Source: Nocardia suismassiliense (lineage in GTDB: Bacteria > Actinomycetota > Actinomycetes > Mycobacteriales > Mycobacteriaceae). Taken from it: 63,556 nt of DNA. Shown piece by piece: positions 61,318 through 63,556 of the stretch; within the stretch, counting starts at the first letter, position 1, and each line of letters opens with the position of its first letter. The stretch is from contig NZ_LT985361.1 of assembly GCF_900269665.1 (NCBI RefSeq), positions 3,570,958 through 3,634,513 on the forward strand, read 5' to 3'. Under the pieces are notes generated by a model. The model was not told the DNA's origin, did not search any database, and worked only from the letters and a program-made list of their open reading frames with translations. The position numbers were made by a program, and so were the translations under genes.

Positions 61318-62547
61318 ATGAACTCCTCGCATCCACTCGTCATTGTCGGAGCTGGTCTGGCCGGCGCCACCGCCGCCCAGACGCTGCGCGCGGAAGGCTA
61401 CGCGGGCCCGCTCGTCGTGATCGGCGACGAGCCGCGCCAACCGTATTGGCGACCACCGCTGTCCAAAGGGCTGCTGGCCGGATACGCCGAACCGGAGCAC
61501 ATCGTCGTGGCACCACCGCAGGATTGGGCGGACAACGACATCGACCTGCGCACCGGAATCTCTGTGCAGGAACTGGATCCCGCCGCGCGGAGGCTGACTC
61601 TCGATGACGGTTCGTCCGTGCGCTACGACCAGCTGCTGCTGGCCACCGGCGGCCGAGCCCGGCAGCTTCCGGGAATGGACGGTGCGCGCACGCTGCGCAC
61701 CCTGCCCGAGGCGCTCGCACTGCGCGCGGAACTGACCCAACAGCGCTCGCTGCTGGTCGTCGGAGCGGGGCTGATCGGGTTGGAGGTGGCGGCCACGGCC
61801 CGCTCGCTCGGGTGTGAGGTCACCGTCCTGGAAGTCGCCGGCGCACCACTGGGCCGTGTGGCACCGCCGTGGCTGGGTGGTCTCTTCGCCGCGCTGCATC
61901 GACGCAACGGTGTGCGGTTCGGGCTGGGTGTGCGGCTGGAGCGGGTGAGCCGAACCGAGGACGGTGTCGTGGCGGTAGCCGAGGACGGGCGCACCAATTG
62001 GTCCGCCGACCTCGCAGTCGCTGCGGTCGGAATTGTGCCCGCGACCGGACTAGCGGAACGTGCCGGACTCGCCGTCAGCGACGGCATCGTCGTCGACGAG
62101 TGGTGCCGTACCTCCGCGCCGGGCGTCTTCGCCGCCGGTGACGTCACCACGATCACCCATCCGCTGCTCGGCGGGCTGTACCGGATCGAGCACTACGGCA
62201 ATGCCCTGGCGCAGGCGACCGCCGCGGCACGGAACATGCTGGGCAACAAGACTTCCTACGCACCGGTTCCCTCGGCGACCTCCGAGCAGTACGGCACTCG
62301 ACTGGAAATTTGCGGGTGGCCCGACGCCGCCGACGTCTACGGCGAGCGCGGCTGCACGGTCCGTGGTGAACCGGGGGACTTGGATTTCTCCGCGCTGTTC
62401 TGGAAAGACGATCGCCTGGTAGCCGCGGTGTGCGTCGGACGGAGCAGTGAATTCGAGCAGTGGCAGCGGATCATTCGCGACCATCCTTACACCGAGGTCG
62501 ACCGCCTCACCGATCCCGCAGTCGATTTGGCCACGATTGTCGGCTGA
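61318..62547 (+). CDS. Ferredoxin/rubredoxin reductase-type FAD oxidoreductase
   Basis: 409 residues. Two dinucleotide folds: FAD at residues 7-35 (LVIVGAGLAGATAAQTLRAE, followed by YWRPPLSKGLL) and NAD(P)H at about 143-172 (SLLVVGAGLIGLEVAATARS). GVFAAGDVTTITHP is the third FAD contact, and a C-terminal reductase dimer domain follows. This matches reductases such as rhodocoxin or putidaredoxin reductase that feed electrons to a ferredoxin and a P450 or dioxygenase. No ferredoxin or oxygenase gene is nearby. Confidence 0.93.
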   Translation: MNSSHPLVIVGAGLAGATAAQTLRAEGYAGPLVVIGDEPRQPYWRPPLSKGLLAGYAEPEHIVVAPPQDWADNDIDLRTGISVQELDPAARRLTLDDGSSVRYDQLLLATGGRARQLPGMDGARTLRTLPEALALRAELTQQRSLLVVGAGLIGLEVAATARSLGCEVTVLEVAGAPLGRVAPPWLGGLFAALHRRNGVRFGLGVRLERVSRTEDGVVAVAEDGRTNWSADLAVAAVGIVPATGLAERAGLAVSDGIVVDEWCRTSAPGVFAAGDVTTITHPLLGGLYRIEHYGNALAQATAAARNMLGNKTSYAPVPSATSEQYGTRLEICGWPDAADVYGERGCTVRGEPGDLDFSALFWKDDRLVAAVCVGRSSEFEQWQRIIRDHPYTEVDRLTDPAVDLATIVG

Positions 62548-62578
62548 CCGGCCGCGAGTTCAGAAAGACTGAGCCACA

Positions 62579-63415
62579 ATGCATTTACGCATCGTCACGG
62601 TCAACGTTCAGAACAAGGAGGGTGACCCCCGCCGAGCAGCCCTGCTCAACCAGGAGTTGCGTCGCCTGGCCCCCGACCTCGTCGCGCTGTCGGAAGTCGT
62701 CGACACCGGGCAGCTCGACGCACTGCTGGACGGCACCGAGTTGCACGGCACCCACCAGGCCGAGGTGCTGGCCTACGCCCCGCCGTTCGTCGACCGTTAC
62801 GGCGGGACCGCGGTGGCCAGCCGCTGGCCCCACCAGGTCGTGGAAGTGCTCGATCTGCGCCTGGCGGGTGCCGGTGATGTCCCCTGGTGCACGGTGGCGG
62901 CCAAAGTCACGTTGCCCGGCGAAGGGGAGGTGCTGTTCGTATCCACCACGGCTGCTTGGCGATTGGATACCGAGGCCGTCCGCGAACAGCAGGCCGTAGC
63001 CCTTAGCGATCTCGATGCTCGGCACCGCACCGACCTGCCCACGATCATCGCCGGCGATTTCAACGCCGACCCCGACGCGGCAAGCATCCGCTATCTCACT
63101 GGTCGCCAATCGATTTCCGGGCGCAGCGTGCACTACCACGATGCATGGGAGGTGGCCGGTGACGGTCCGGGTCATACCTGGAGCGTCGACAACGCCACCG
63201 CCGCAGCACTTTTCGACCAGATCGTGCGACAGCCCGGTCATCGACGTCGGCTCGACTACGTATTCACCGGCTCCTGGCATGCACATCCGAAGGCGCGCTG
63301 CGAGATTCGTGCCGCGCAACTCGCTTTCGATCAGCCCACCGGTGGGGTCTGGCCGAGCGACCACTATGGAGTAGTGGTCGACGTCGAGATCGGCAAGGAC
63401 AAGTCGCTTCGGTGA
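62579..63415 (+). CDS. Endonuclease/exonuclease/phosphatase-family protein
   Basis: 278 residues. Family motifs: LRIVTVNVQNKEGDPRRAAL (Asn of the metal site), DLVALSEVVD (catalytic Glu position), TIIAGDFNADPD (GDFN motif), RRLDYVFTGS (LDYVF) and the terminal SDHYGVVVDVEI (SDH). All catalytic positions of the EEP superfamily are present, so it should hydrolyse phosphodiesters or phosphomonoesters with a divalent metal. No signal peptide. The substrate is unknown. It is the last gene before the adapter-derived contig end. Confidence 0.92.
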   Translation: MHLRIVTVNVQNKEGDPRRAALLNQELRRLAPDLVALSEVVDTGQLDALLDGTELHGTHQAEVLAYAPPFVDRYGGTAVASRWPHQVVEVLDLRLAGAGDVPWCTVAAKVTLPGEGEVLFVSTTAAWRLDTEAVREQQAVALSDLDARHRTDLPTIIAGDFNADPDAASIRYLTGRQSISGRSVHYHDAWEVAGDGPGHTWSVDNATAAALFDQIVRQPGHRRRLDYVFTGSWHAHPKARCEIRAAQLAFDQPTGGVWPSDHYGVVVDVEIGKDKSLR

Positions 63416-63442
63416 TCGTTCAGGCCGGTAGGTGGTTGGGGG

Positions 63443-63475
63443 CTGGCGCTTATACACATCTGACGCGGCCGACGA
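63443..63475 (+). other. Illumina Nextera adapter/transposon-end sequence (artefact)
   Basis: The 33 bases match the Nextera adapter with three T-to-G mismatches; the diagnostic core CTTATACACATCTGACGC (63449-63466) is exact. The minus-strand translation across it gives the well-known contaminant peptide VYKRQ. This is not genomic DNA. Confidence 0.95.
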
Positions 63476-63556
63476 AAGGCAGGGGGGAGAGGGAGGGGGG
63501 CGGCGGGGCGGCGAAAAAAAAAAAAGAGAGAGAAAGGAGGAGAGCGGGGGAGGCAA
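63476..63556. other. Low-quality read tail (artefact)
   Basis: G-, A- and GA-rich low-complexity sequence directly after the adapter, typical of bases called past the end of a fragment. It should be trimmed, and nothing in it interpreted. Confidence 0.9.

Noticed and set aside
62585..63556. 323-codon minus-strand frame at the contig end
   Set aside because: It starts in adapter and low-quality sequence (VYKRQ peptide) and is antisense to the EEP-family gene.

Overview
The window reads as one complete contig from a high-GC actinomycete, most likely Nocardia or a close relative. This is inferred from GC-rich codon use, frequent ATGA/GTGA start-stop overlaps, a DUF5753-type XRE regulator, a TIGR00027-type methyltransferase and an actinobacterial aromatic-carotenoid locus. 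Both ends are contig ends: a CHAT-domain gene runs off the left edge, and the right edge ends in Illumina Nextera adapter plus a low-quality tail (63443-63556).

Layout. 1-4.5 kb: truncated CHAT/TPR gene, a divergent membrane protein, a PLDc_N-type membrane protein and a hypothetical. 4.9-8.1 kb: XRE regulator, serine hydrolase lipoprotein and two small proteins. 8.3-11.9 kb: a tightly overlapping ABC exporter, histidine kinase and response regulator operon. 11.9-15.5 kb: a three-subunit molybdenum hydroxylase (PaoABC/YagRST type) on the minus strand. 15.6-19.1 kb: a methyltransferase, then a probable copper-responsive unit (CsoR-like operator, His-rich protein, a 35-aa Cys-rich mini-ORF, MFS exporter). 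19.6-21.3 kb: a GT-C-type envelope glycosyltransferase.

21.4-31.4 kb is the carotenoid locus. It has a MerR/LitR-type regulator with a B12-domain-like C-terminus and an operon encoding a truncated glycosyltransferase, crtE, crtI, crtB, both lycopene cyclase halves, crtU and a Rieske protein. The predicted product is an isorenieratene-type aromatic carotenoid. Five copies of a direct repeat TGCATC-N5-TGCATC, period 11 bp, sit in this region, three of them in front of the flanking gene, the regulator and the crt operon. They look like the operators of the regulator.

31.4-49.4 kb is mixed accessory metabolism: secreted M28 peptidase, LysR regulators, SDR and SnoaL-like proteins, a GNAT remnant, a MoxR/VWA-metallopeptidase cluster, an alpha/beta hydrolase lacking its nucleophile, a GH114 enzyme, a CDF transporter, an amidase and an MHS-family transporter behind a CRP-like site.

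49.7-60.3 kb holds the most unusual content. A 1717-residue exported protein has a core of about 1,300 residues with only one charged residue. It is translationally coupled to a 192-aa protein and followed by an 86-aa membrane protein and a hairpin. Next comes a 1267-aa nSTAND NTPase with WD40 repeats. The contig ends with a divergent LysR/ferredoxin-reductase pair and an endonuclease/exonuclease/phosphatase-family protein.
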